Positions 43,401 through 58,400 of a DNA stretch of 64,000 bases are shown in pieces. The DNA lies in contig NC_067198.1 in the NCBI RefSeq assembly GCF_000699445.3, forward strand, positions 24,315,536-24,379,535, read 5' to 3'. The stretch is from Schistosoma haematobium. Taxonomy: Eukaryota; Platyhelminthes; Trematoda; Strigeidida; Schistosomatidae. Every line of letters begins with the position of its first letter. Within the stretch, counting starts at the first letter, position 1. Both the position numbers and the translations under genes were made by a program. The notes under the pieces are model-generated. The model did no database searches, was not told the DNA's origin, and was given only the letters and a program-made list of their open reading frames with translations.

Positions 43401-46400
43401 ATGATAGTCGTTACAAAATAAACAATATTGTTAACCATGTTTACAGCTAAACCACTTGGCCAAAACAAAGTTGGATTTACTCTAATCAAAGTGATAAACA
43501 TCTTCAAAATACTTGATTTATAGCTTTTGCTCATAATAAAGTTTTCGTTTATGTAACATTCTGAAATAAGAAACCACTTTTATTTTTTGTAATACATATC
43601 TCACCTTGTCATACATCCTCTATACCATGCTTGAATAACTCTAGCTGCATTACGACGTGCTCTTTCAATCAATCCATTATCACGTCGTCTCCATGCTCGT
43701 TGAATAGTTCTAGCAGCACATAACTCTTTAATTGTACGAAGCGATTCCAAATTCACAGCTAACTGATTTCGTAGAAATAATTTAGTTTTACCAAATTCAT
43801 AGTCAACACATTTTTGTATAGGTGTTCGATTTCCAAAAGGAATATTGATATTCATTAATATCCAAGCTGTTGATTCACGAGTATCTACTATATTCTTTAA
43901 TTGTTTACGTTTTTCATAATTCAGTAAAAATGAATAACTAAAGCATCAGGAAAAATTCCATGGAAAAAAAATTAAGAAAACAACGCAGATTAACAAGTAA
44001 CTATTTAAAAAAACAGTAATAGTTATTAATTAACAATTAAAAACATCCATTATGGTTGATAAATAATTTAATTACTGATAAGACCATATTTTACTGAACA
44101 AAGAAACTAGCTAAATATGTAAACAGTTTTTCATACATATTTCCACTGTTGACTATTGTCTTTAAAAAGATATTCATTTGAATTTCTAGAGGATATAATT
44201 TTGAAAATATGAGAAACATGTTTCATTTGTATTCAATTGACGATTGAGACTATTTAGTTAGCTAAGAAGAAATCTATCATGATAGTTTTTGTTTTAAAAT
44301 ATGGGTACGATTAAAAACTTTAACGCATTTATACTATTTACCCAATTTCTAATTGTACAATAAATAACACGTCAATTTGATTGTAAAACTGACAAAAAAC
44401 TTAAACATAGATTTCATCAAATCTAAACATTAATCTTTGATCACATAAAACGCAGGGTCAGGCACTAGTCCGTAGCATTCTGAGTTGCTAGTTGGAGTAA
44501 TAAGTAGTTAGTTACTGGCAACACATGCTACAGATACATATACTGATGTCGTTTCTCACTCTCATAAATCAAGTTACTATAGCGATTTGAGATCTTATTC
44601 CTTACTTAAGCGATACCTATTTGACGACTCTATATTACACTACTTATACTTCGGTGTATGATTATATACTTGCAATACACAAACGTCCCACACGAGAACG
44701 AAAAGGGCGTCCATTGCTTCTAGGTTTTCAGTGGTGATCTTAGATCAAAACATGATTTCAATGAAATTCAACAATCTCCGCCACCTCAAACTGACAGGAA
44801 AAGTTTCTTTGACAGGCCATATTTCATAGCTACAGGAAAACTCAGTGGATTTTCTTAGCAGTGTAATCACCATCTGAGAGGTGAACAAAATAGAGCTCAC
44901 ATCATAAGCGGCACAAGCAACCGAAATGATCCTTTTGTTGATCGCCCTACCATACATAAAAGGCATATTAGAAACCGCAACGAGACTGCTGAAAACCTTC
45001 GGGATAAGTGTGGCACACAAACCGACAAAATCACTACAATCAATCCTATGCAAACCAAAGGATGAAATAACAAAGGAAGACAAATCAAACATCATCTACA
45101 AAATAAATCGTGCCAACTGCGAAAAACACTACATCGGACAAAGCGGACGCCCCCTTCACCTTCGTCTACATGAACATCAATTAGCAGTCAAACGCCATGA
45201 TATTTCCTCACTTATATCAATGCACGTGGACAACTGCCAACACTCATTCAGTTGGAAATATGTGGAAATCTTAGACAGAGAAAATTCCAAAAACACCAGA
45301 AAATTTTTAAAAGCCTGGTACTCCGGTCAATCACCAATCAACAAGCATACTGAAATCGACCCAATTTATCAACAAATGAGGAAAATTATGCACAAACATA
45401 GGAGCAAAAATCAAAACAATAGGAGACACAACCAAAACAAGGAAGTAAACAATGACAAATTTAAGGTCAATAAGAACCAATCAACATCGAGTTGTACAGA
45501 ACAAGCTGTGAAACGCATATAGAGAAATTCGAACACTTCACTTCTATCTGAATTTTGTGCTGATGGTGTCGTTCAGAAGAACGATGAAAGCTCCACGACC
45601 AAACCAGCCAGCTCAGAGAACAAAAACTTCATCAAAATCACCCACCTGAGCTATAAAATCTCCACCATCCCAACCAAAATGACCCACAAAAGGACAATTC
45701 GCGAAATATACGTTTTAGTTAAAACGTTCAACTAATTATTATTCCATGATAGCGAAAAAGGAAGTAATGTTTCACTGATCAGGGGAATTTAAATGAGTTG
45801 TTAGTGTTGTATAAATGCTATTGTTTTGTTTTACGGTGCGATGCGGTCTGGTTTGCTTGTATATAAAAAACATGTCTGAAATATGTTATTCATACAGTGG
45901 AGGTTGAGTTTAAGTTCTGGACTCAACAGGCAGGGCTAGTCTAGAAGTTACTATTTTGAGGACCAGTAAGGATCCAGAGTAGACGTAAGGCTGCTGGTGC
46001 CGGTTGACATGTTATTCTGATAAACAATCTTGTCACGTGATAATCGACAAGTGCGCAAGACATAAGTTGGCAATGTGAAACAGTATGAGGTAAAATACAT
46101 GACGTAATATGATCATTATTTCTGTAGATGCCAAACTAAACACAAACCCAGTGTGCAAAAATTAATTATACGTTTATTATATGAACCCAAACTGTAGAAT
46201 AATAAAATCCTGAGAAGTATAAAACGTTAAGAATCGAGATACAGTTACATGTCATGTTCGTGACATACGTACCGCTCGATAAAATATTCATAACTGATAC
46301 GGACAGGAAAACCAGATTTTCTTATTCGAACAGTTTCTAGTAAACCACCGTAACGTAATTGATCCATAACAACAGCATCATCAAATACCATTGGCTCTTT

Positions 46401-49400
46401 TTTCATATTCGGTTTAATACAACGTACAAAACTTGGCTTATTCCTTAATATAATTATTTGATTAAAAGGTAAAAGGGGAATAAGTAAACAATGGATGAAC
46501 GAACAAACAACAAATAAATATAAAACTGTCTTTAATTATGAATGGACAGTTTTCATATATTCATATGTATGCTTACAATCCGTTCTGTACGAAAACATGT
46601 ATCAGCAACAGAAATAGTAAAAACATAAAAAATATCTTATTGTCTCAGGGGATATAGAAAACTATCCGTTTTTTCCTTTCTATTCATTCGGCGATAATTT
46701 TTAAATCACAGTCATCCAAGTCACATAATTTTGAAATGAAACACAGGAATTTTCCGTATTCACATAGTATATGACTTTCATCACTTTAGAAGCTGAATGG
46801 CTTCTAAATGTAAATTAACTGTAGTCTATAAGCAATTAAATAAAAAAGAATATATGTAGTTTTTTTAAAAAATATTATTTAGTTTCCTATTGTAGATTCA
46901 CCAAATCAATCAAACAGTTACACAATTCTCTGTTGCTAACACCAATCAATTTTGAGATTTGGTGAAATATTTTCAAAGTAGTTTTAGATAATCGAATAAA
47001 TAGCAGATAGTCAGCAAAAAATTAATGAAAATAATTCATGAAAAACAAAAGACAGTTTATGCCCATTTTACCAACACCATACATAATAAACGTTATTATA
47101 TTTCTAAATTAACTATTATGGTTTTCAGTATCTTTTAATGCTATTAAAAAATAAAAATATTTTATTAGTCAATTAACATAAAACAACTACAACTGATCTG
47201 ATTCCTGGCTTTTAATTTGGTTAATAAAATGTCTGGAGCATTTGATATCTGGTCTTATTTTCATAATGTGTGATAGACCCATTTTTGGGGAAAAAAAGCA
47301 AAAATCTTAAAATTAAAATAATATTAAAATATAACTTTGTCGCTACAAGAAAACTGAACACCGATACTTACATTCTCATTTTCTCCATTAACTGTTGCAG
47401 TGAATTATTCATTGTTGTTAAAACTAAAGAGGTTTTCAATTTTGGACCTGTACCACTGACACCAGTGCGTTGAGCTTGAACATTACGAAACATAGTCGCT
47501 ACTGCAGAATTTTTACTTTTAGTTAATAAAGCAAGCAGTTCACCACGAATTTTCTCACGATTTTTATCAACAAATCCATTTACCTACAATAAATTTGTAG
47601 ATTTATATTTATTGATTTATGATTTCTTTTTAATTTATATTTTTTAGTAATTAAGTACTGTTAGTAACAATAAGTACAGTAGTTTTAGATATTCGATATA
47701 TTATTAAACAGTAGAGATAAAACTTATCGATAGAATTGAGTTTGAAGACAACTTGTTATGTAGAATCATATTCAAAGACTCTTGGTATTTTAAGTTTTCA
47801 CTGGTTTTTCTTTTAAGAAATACCTGGAACATTTATTCTCCTGCTACTTTTAGTAAATGTCAACTAAATAAAGGAAGTTCTACAACTAAATTTTTTCACT
47901 TCGTGGTTTAAATAAACATACACTAATAGAAAATGATCCAAAAACTATCGATTACTAAACAATTTTTAAGTTTCATATCAAAATTTTCAAATAACCTAAA
48001 ATCTCTTATGCAATAAAGCATAGACATAACGGACTCTAAGACCATCATACAATTCAAGAGGACTGAATCAATGAATCGAATTATGCTTGCCATTTTGAAG
48101 TATAACATATTGATCAAGTAACTCATTAACTGGAACTGATTCGTGAATCAAATCTTTGAAATAGTCACAGTATTACAAATATATGGAAGTTCACAAATAT
48201 AAATATTTACCGGACAGTTAGCAGGGTAAAAATGGATTAAATTAAGGGAAGTTAAAAACCCCATTGTACAACCAGTCAAATTTCGGTTTAAATTAATAGT
48301 TAGTTGATGAGATTATAAAACGAAAACTGATGAAATTCTATTGTAAGCCGTTTTTATAAACACATTTTCCTGAACATGATTACTTATTTAAAGTAGCTTC
48401 TAGTGATATATAGATCTCGACATGTAAATATCAAGCGAATCTGACTTGTATTTAAACGAAAAAACAGGACATTTTGATAATCAACTGATCAATGAAGGAA
48501 TTTGCCACAATAGTCATTTTATTCTTACTCACATCATAAACAATTTCACCAGCGAAATGTGCAATAGTAAACGAATTATTTCCTTGTATCTTATTCATTT
48601 TAAAATTTGGATGATTCTTATGATGATATTGACATTGTCGTAGAAACGACTTATCTGTCCCCTTTAATAAAAAAGTAGAAAATAGAAATTTTTGAACTTC
48701 AGTTGAATTGCTATGCAATAAGAATATCATAAATTAATTTAACAGATAATTAACAGTTTCAATTTCATAAATTCCTTGGTTCCAAACAATATGTGTATCA
48801 GAAGGATTTATATTCATGCTATCACATACCACTGTATGCGTAAGCAAAAATACTGTAGAGAGTATATTTGTATTGATGCCCACAGATTTTTACATAAGTA
48901 CTCAAATGACAAAATGGAACTAGTTTTCTAAAAAACAATAGCATGAAAATCAAAAATGTCCACTTACTTGAAGCATTTTGAACACATGAGAAATTCAACT
49001 ATAAAAAAACCTTATTTAGCTTTCTTGTTGATAACTCCGTATCCAAGGGACTTAAACAGGAACAACTGTGTGTTTATGAGATATGTCGCAGTTACTAACC
49101 ATTATTGTATACGAATTATAAAGCTCTACATTATCATGAAAACGTTTGTACATTTTTTTAGAACAATACAATAATTACCTGCTGGATGTATTTGTTTTAA
49201 ATTTGATTTTCAATAGATATATTTTTGCGTTCGTTTTCGTCTTAACTTCACCCTTAATTTACTTAAACGGAAGGACTTTTTTATATTAACCTAATTTTTC
49301 AATGCTTAATCACTATATGATATCGTTTGGAGAACAAAAATGTATTGGAAAGTTCATTATTATTGAATATAAGTGAATTATTTCTTTCAGAATCGAACAC

Positions 49401-52400
49401 ATGTAGAATACTTTGATTATTAAAGCACAACAAACTGAATCTCACAGAAATCTAAGAAAAAAATAAGTGAAATGGATTTTGTAATAAATACACTTACATC
49501 ATAATACAAATCCAATGACCAAGATTAAAGAGTTCTTAAAATTACTTTCAGCTTTTGATTCTTTGAAACATTTAGTAAATATTACTAAATAGCTTATCAT
49601 TAAATTATTTCAGTTATGAATTAAAAAGAATAATCTGTTATTAGGTAACAACTAATGCCATGCTTTTTAGCCTTCATAGCTGGTAATACAAACTGTAAGG
49701 ATCCTAGATAAAATTCTAGTCATTATCGACAATTATATGCTAGAAAGATGGTTTGGTAGTTAAAACAATCAACTTTGGATCCCAGGTCCAGCCACGTCCC
49801 ATATTCGTCTTTTTCGGTACCCTGACAGTACCACCACCATATATGAAAACTTCAAAATATGAATCTAGTTCACCAACCAATACCAAGTTATTAATTTGCA
49901 ATCACCAAATACAGGAAATAACATTGATTGTCTTCCGATAGCAGTTTAGGTAAAATATAAAGGAGAATCATCCATAATGATTTTGTAGTGGCTGGTACTA
50001 TGTCAAGCTAGCATAGATTATTCTAGCTTCTGGACATAGCAATTTATTTATTCTTCTCAGGTCATATTTTCACGTCACTACTTATTCGCTTATTAATCCT
50101 GTTTTTTATATGATCGTGTGTATGTTAGTTGATTACCCTATTCATCACGTGTCTGTAATTTATTTTCTATTCTTTTCCCTGATTGTCTGTTCAGACCAAC
50201 GAGTGTATGAAACATACGTATTCAAAATTCATTCTCGTATTTGACTTATTTTAATTCCGTTATCCACTTGAGCGATTTAAATCCATGATTATATCCAATG
50301 GTAGCCGGGATGTATATTTCGATAGCAATCATACATACGATTTAATCGGAGTCAGATAAAGGGCCACTAAAATGTATGCTCGTTTCCAAATAAACTTTAA
50401 TCACAACAGAATTCAATATCAAACAACTAATGCTGTGACTACTATTATTATACAATTTATAGGTTTCAAAACTGTTTATGTTCCATTCATAGAAATCGTA
50501 ACGATTATATATTCGATAATGACATATTCTGAGATAAATAGATATTTATTATTTAAATCGCTTCATCATGATTTCTAAATGTTTTTATTCATTTTTAATT
50601 CACTACATTAAATAGCAACAAATCCCATTTCATTATGCCATTAAAATAAATAAATTTTATTTCAATTATGCAGAATTTTAGTGCATAGAAAACTGTGATA
50701 CGCGAGTACTTCAAAAAAAAGACAAATCTTTTGTTTAATCAGTTGGTTAGGAAAATTGAAGATTGTGAAGATTTCAACTAGTAATTTAGTAAATGATTGT
50801 ATACTTCGTGGACTTACTGTGACTAAACTGGCTTCATCATTGCATAAATGCATTATTCCATTCGGTTTACCAGCTATTAAATCAATAATGGGTTGGTTAT
50901 CCGGGAACTGAACATATTGCCAACTAATATTTTCTGCTCGATATTCTTCTTGTTCCAATTCAAATATGTTATGATTGAAAAATTGTTGTAAATTTTCATT
51001 TGTGTAATTGATACAAAACTGTTCTAGTGAATTAGTTGGAAGATTCTACAAAATAATCATAATGGAATAAGAAGATTCTGGTTCAGAATAACTCAATTCA
51101 TTTTAGTAGTGAGAAATAACAATCAATGAAGAAGCATCATTGTTGTCATTATTATTATTAACAACTGCAACATGATTTTACTTCGTTGTCCGTTAGTATG
51201 TTTTATTAGGTGATTTTTTCGTCTTTCATTGTTATTTAGAAATTTAAACAAGAAAAGTAATACAAAATTATTACTTTGAGAACGCTTAGTTTTACTGTTT
51301 GTTGAAGCATCAAAGCTCGTATTCTAAAATCCCATTCATGAAAGTTAGTAGTAGCTAGTTGACCACAATACCCAAATTTGAACTAACAGTTTTATTCCAG
51401 AGTTAAAATCTCATCCACAAATTAAAAGTGGAACTTAAAGTTAGAAAGATGAACCAGTAACAATCTACCTGCCACATTTTTTTATTTCAGAGTATAAGAC
51501 ATCAGGTTGTGAAACCAAATTTAGCGATATATTATTATATTTTATGTAATACAGAGATATAGTCACTTGGCAATTTGTTCAGATGTCTAGTCAACTAGGG
51601 TTAGAAACGTTTAAGAAATAAAACATACGATTAATTTGAACAATGTTATATTTCTATTTAAAAGTCGAAAGGTCAAGAACTATCATTTCGAAAGGATTAC
51701 ATTATTAAACTCTTTCAACATCAGTCTAACTTTTGTTCATGAATCAAGAAAGTTTAATAACTATTAAATCGGAACGAAGGTAAACACCAAAGGATAACTG
51801 TATGATAATATATGGAGAGTGTACCTCATCATTTTTTGATTTACATGAATTTCCAATAGGTATAGATATTTTGATGATTATTTTTTGAAAAATAAATGGC
51901 TCAATCCAATTTTCATAAATACATCTACAACTTTGAAATTAACTCAAGGATTAATTCTTATAATTCACTCTAGTAACATAAATTGATAATTTTCGACAAA
52001 AACATCTAACGTTAATCCGGATATATTTGAATGATTGTGAGGTTTCTAGACGTCATCAAAATGATGTACTAATTAGGACAAAAGTAACAGGTTTGATAAA
52101 CGAGACAAAGATATTGTTAATTATTTCTGTTTGATTATTTACAAACAGTTAATTTTAACATAACTCCACCCCTAGGCCTTCTAGGTTTACACCCGACCCC
52201 AAGTTCGAACAGAAGAAGGGTTAAGAATGAGGTCAGCAATCCCATCCCGTGGGAAACAACATTGCTGAAAAAGTCCTAAACAGAATAAACAATCTAAATT
52301 CTTCCCCCTAGTTGAACGATCTTCATTCAGAAGAATTGTGATGCAACATGGTGAAAATTGAGATTTTTTGTAAGTCACAAGACCGGTGCCCCTTCTAATA

Positions 52401-55400
52401 ACGAAAGCAACAATTTTGATATGTACATGAAGTGTCCGGAAAATGTTGGAAGCCGAGGAGACCAGTCAAAAAGCTTCAGAAATGAAGATACAACTTGGTG
52501 GTTCTCGAAATAAGTGAAATCCATTGGACCCAAGCTGGACACAAAGGGTTAGACTTAGAAGAGATGCTGCTGCACTCTAGTCACGAAGAGGAAAATGCCC
52601 CAAACATTCAAGGAGTTGCTCTGATGCTATCCAAAGAAGCACGTAAAGCACCTACAGGATGAGAATCTTATGCATCCAGAATTATCAAATCATTCTTCAC
52701 AACAAAAAATGAGGGAATCACAATAAATGTTATCCAATTTTATGCAAACACCAATGATAGCAATGACGATGATAAAAATCAGTTTTATGGGAGGCTGCAA
52801 TTAATCATAGCAAAGTGCTTAGGAAAGGAACTGACCATCCTGATGGCAGATTTAAACACTTAATTCGGAATGGACAACAACGGTTATAGAGATATCATGG
52901 GGTGACTTTGACTGACTGGAAAAAAGGAACGACAATCGAGAGAGATTTGAAAATCTGTGTGCACACACACACACACAAAGCTATATGGGTCTCATCGGAA
53001 CAAACTACAGAGAACCAGATTAATCATATTTGCATCAATACAAAATTCAAAAGGTCAGTAGAAGCCGTGAGAATGAAAAGATGTGCCGACACAGTTTCGG
53101 ATCACCACCTGGTGGTTGCCAAGATCAATATGAAACCAAAGAAGCACTGAACAACTCAGAAAACAGCATTACACGGGCTCAATACAGCCTTCTTTAGAGA
53201 TTACGACCAACTCAATGAATTCAAGAAAGGAAGAACAAGAGGATAGCAATTATCAACAGGCGAACAACAACAGACAAAATCAAGGTACGAACTGAATACA
53301 CGGAAGCAAACAAGCAAATGAAGAGGAGCATTAGGGATGACAAAAATAAATACGTGAAAGAACTAGCAACGGCAAAGGAAAAACCAACAAGCGAAGGAAA
53401 TATGAGACAACTAAATGACACGACGAAGAAACTGATAGGGAAATATAGTAAACCAGAGAGACCGGTCAAGGACAAAGAAAGGAGATCTGAGTAAATGTGG
53501 AAACAATAGAAGCATCAATCTACTATTGATACCAGGGACGTTTTTCAACAGTGTTGCTGAACCGGATGAAAGATTCAATAGAAGCCTAACTTCGAGAACA
53601 ACAAGCTGGATTCCTTAAGTATTGGTTATGCACAGACGAAATCACGAAACTACGGATCATTGTTGAACAATGAATTGAATGAAACTCGTCACTAAACATG
53701 AAGTTTCTTGAGCACGAGAAAGTATTTGACAGTGTGGATTGGAGGTCTTTACGCAACCTTATTGACAGTTCATTGACCGAAATTAAAGTATTTTAAAAGT
53801 TTTTTTAAGGTTAATAACTAGCTGAAAAATTTGAGTGTAACTTGCTTCGTATAGAAGGTGTTACAATGTAGTTTCTTAATAACCTTTTCTGATGAAGTAG
53901 GAGAGTGCTTACTGATAATTTATCAACTCGAACTAACTTAGATTTATTATGGTTACCTATTTTGCCATTCACTAGCAGATATGTATTAGTTGACAGGCCT
54001 ATAGTATACTCAATGGACTGCTTTAAGTGTACAAATTTTAATGAAAGGCTTAACTTCTATTACATTTTCTTTAGGTTCTGCTTTTATGTAGAGGTGAAAA
54101 GTTTTATATACCTGGGCTGCATCATTAATAAGCAAGGTGGATTTGATGCAGATATGAAGCAACAGATTGATAGTGTAAGAGCAAGATTCTTATAATTGAA
54201 GAACGTATGGAACACAAAACAACTGTCAGCCAATATCAAGGTCAGGATTTTCAACACGAAAGTCAATACTGTTTTAACTGTACGGAGAGGAAACTTGGAC
54301 AACCACTATAACTATCGTCAAAAAGGTACAGATATTTATAAATAGTTGGCTACGCAAGATACTCTAGATCCGTTGACCGGATGCCAACAGCAACAACCCA
54401 CTGTGTGAGAGAACAAACTAACTTCCAGTCGAAGAAAAAACCAGGAAGGACATTAAAGGTGGATAGGATATGTATTGCGGAAATCAACAAATTGCATCAC
54501 GAGGCATGCCCTAACTTGGAGTCCAGAAGGGAAGAAAAAAGAGGTAGACCAAGAAGGGCATGTATCAAAAGAATAAATAGCATTTGGAAACAACTGGAAA
54601 TGATTGCCCCGGACAAGTTCGATGGAGAATCCTGGTGGCCAGCTTATGCTTCTCCATGAGGGGTTACAAGCGTAAGTAAAGTAAGTGATTTTAACATAAA
54701 CCACCAGATCCCAGAAACATTCGGAAATAAATCAATGGAGAAATGTCCGGTAACCTCAATTCATGCAATTACACCATCAAAATGTACAACATACAATCAT
54801 CACAATAAAATTCATTAAATTTCTGTTTACTCCTTTGTTTATAATATTTCCAAAAATTATCTGAAGAAGCTTTAAAATAATTGTTTTAGTGAAAGGATTT
54901 CATTGTCTTATAACTATCAGAAAAAAACCTCGACTGGACATCACCTTGATTGTTAGGCTCCACAAGTGATTGATGCATTCGACAAAAAATATTTAAAAGA
55001 AACAATACTTTCAATAAGCAACACACTAGGTAGATTATAAGAATGGTTACAACCGTGATTGTTGTAAATGTATGAAACAAAGATTGACAACATTATATCG
55101 TTACCACTTATTTCGTTACAGCCTTTAAATCAAACTCAAAATTCATTAAACGATGATGAAGAAAAATATATCTAACAATAAAACATATAAGCAAAGCACC
55201 CATCGAACAAATAAGCAAAAATTGTATAAAAGGTATTTAATTGAATAAGTCTGAAATTGAAAAGCGTCAATTCCAAATCAATACCAATAATTACTTCAAA
55301 ACCATAAATATCCAATAAAGCGATTGCACGTAGAGATGATTTTGTGTCTGAATCCATGTAATCCGGAGGTGCGTTTTTCATATTGATTTTCTCCACTAAT

Positions 55401-58400
55401 CTATCGAAAAATTCTGCATATAAACTTTTCGCAATAGAATCACGATTTACAATTGCACCAGCAACGTTAACCGGACTCCAAAGTTTGTCAATAGATGTTT
55501 CCTGAACGGAAATTGTTAAAAGAAAAATAAGTTTAAATATAAATCAAAAGTATTATTTATTAATGAACAAAATTGCAAGTATTTACTACATAAAATCCAC
55601 TGAAGCTTTAAAAAAACTCATCCTTATATAAATGAATTTAATTTAATAAAATATCACTAGTTGTAAATATTTAGGTACATGGAATGTTCGTACAATGTAG
55701 GACACCGGGAGAGCCTTCCAAATCGCTGCAGAAATGAGGAGATACAACCTAGAGGTGCTTGGGGTCAGTGAAACACACTGGACGCAAGTTGGACAACTAC
55801 GACTAACTTCAGGAGAACTCCTGTTATACTCCGGCCATGAAGAAGGAAATGCTCCACATATGCAAGGAGTTGCATTGAGGCTGTCCAAACTAGCACAAAA
55901 CGCACGTATAGGATGGGATTCTCATGGACCAATGATCATCAAAGCCTCCTTCAAAACAAAGAAAGAGGGCATTTCAATGAACATCATCCAATGCTATGTG
56001 CCTACCAACGACTACAATGAAGACGCTAAAGATCAATTCTACAATAGGCTGCAGTCAATCGTCAAGAAGTGCCCAACAAAGGACCTGACCATTCTGATGG
56101 GAGATTTCAATGCCAAGGTTGGAACGGACAACACTGGATATGGAGACATCATGGGACAACACGGACTGGGAGAAAGGAACGAAAATGGTGAGAGATTTGC
56201 AAACCTATGTGCCTTCAATAAACTGGTCATAGGCGGCACCATATTCCCACATAAACGCATTCACAAAGCCACATGGACTTCACCGGATCACACTACGCAG
56301 AACCAAATCGACCATATCTGCATCAACAAAAAGTTCAGGAGGACGATGGAAGATGTGAGAACCAAGAGAGGAGCTGATATAGCATCAGATCATCACTTGC
56401 TGGTCGCCAAGATGAAATTGAAACTAAAGAAGCACTGCACAACGTGGCGGACAACATCACAGAAGTTCAATACGGCCTTTCTTCAGGATACTGACAAACT
56501 CAACAAATTCAAGATAGTCCTCAGCAATAAGTTCCAGGCCTTTCATGATCTACTCAATGGAGAAGGAACTACTATGGAGAGCAACTGAAAGGGGATCAAA
56601 GAGGCAATCACTTCAACATATCATGAGGTCCTGGGCCACAAGAAGCACCATCACAAGGAATGGATCACTGTTGATACATTGGATAGGATTCAAGAAAGGA
56701 GGAACAAGAAGGCAGCAATCAATACCAGTCGAACAAGAGCAGAAAAAGCCAAGGCACAAGCCGAATACACGGAAATACACAAACAAGTGAAGAGGAGCAT
56801 CAGAACCGACAAACGTAAATATGTGGAAGATTTAGCAACGACGGCGGAAAAGGCTGCAAGAGAAGGAAACATGAGACAACTGTATGACATAACAAAGAAA
56901 CTCTCTGGAAATCGCCGCAAACCAGAACGACCAGTGAAAAGTAAGGAAGGTGAGGTAATCACCAACATTGAACAGCAAAGAAACAGGTGGGTAGAACACT
57001 TCAATGAACTCTTGAATCGACCAGCCCCACTGAACCCATCCAACATCGAAGCAGCACCCACGGACCTCCCAATCGATGTTGGCCCACCAACAATTGAAGA
57101 GATAAGCATGGCCATCAGGCAAATCAAGAGTGGTAAAGCAGCAGGACCAGACAACATCCCAGCAGAGGCACTAAAAGCAGACGTAGCGGCAACCGCAAGG
57201 ATACTCCACATTATCTTCAATAAGATTTGGGATGAGGAACAAGTACCAACAGACTGGAAAGAAGGACTTCTGATCAAAATACCGAAGAAAAGCGATCTCA
57301 GCAAGTGTGATAACTACAGGGGCATCACTCTTCTCTCAACACCGGGCAAAGTCTTCAACAGGGTATTGTTAAACAGGATGAAGGACTGCGTAGACGCCCA
57401 ACTTCGTGACCAACAGGCAGGATTCCGTAAGGATAGATCGTGTACAGACCAAATTGCAACTCTACGGATCATTGTGGAACAATCAATTGAATGGAATTCA
57501 TCACTCTACATCAACTTCATTGACTACGAAAAGGCATTTGACAGCGTGGACAGAACAACACTATGGAAACATCTTCGACACTACGGCGTGCCTCAGAAGA
57601 TAGTCAATATCATACAGAACTCATATGATGGATTACACTGCAAAATCATGTATGGAGGACAGTTGACAAAGTCGTTCGAATTGAAGATCGGTGTTAGGCA
57701 AGGTTGCTTACTCTTACCCTTTCTCTTTCTCCTGGTGATCGACTGGATCATGAATACGTCAACATCTGAAGGAAAACACGTGATTCAATGGACATCTAGG
57801 ATGCAGTTGGACGATCTAGACTTCGCAGATGATCTGGCCCTTCTATTCCAAACGCAACAACAAATGCAGGAGAAGACGAACAGTGTAGCAGCAGCCTCAG
57901 CAGCAGTAGGTCTCAATATACACAAAGGGAAAAGCAAGATTCCCCGATACAACACAGCATGCACCAACCCAATCACAATTGACGGAGAAGATTTGGAAGA
58001 TGTGAAAACCTTTACATATTTGGGCAGCATCATTGATGAACATGGTGGGTCTGATGCAGATGTGAAAGCGCGTATCGGTGAAGCAAGAGCAGCATATTTA
58101 CAATTGAGGAACATCTGGAACTCAAAGCGACTGTCAACCAACACCAAGGTCAGGATTTTCAATACAAATGTCAAGACAGTTCTACTGTATGGTGCGGAAA
58201 CCTGGAGAACTACGAAAGCCATCATCCAGAAAATACAGGTGTTTATTAACAGTTGTCTACGCAAAATACTTCGGATCCGTTGGCCAGACACTATGAACAA
58301 CAACCAACTGTGGGCGAGAACAAAGCAGATCCCAGCGGAGGAAGAAATCAGGAAGAAGCGTTGGAAGTGGATAGAACACATATTGAGGAAAGCACCCAAC

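Noticed and set aside
44745..45095. Minus-strand 116-codon frame
   Set aside because: Antisense to the PLE linker and endonuclease, with no motifs.
49753..49941. Plus-strand frame with Pro-rich stretch
   Set aside because: No domain, no conserved pattern, and no splice partner. Left as intron.
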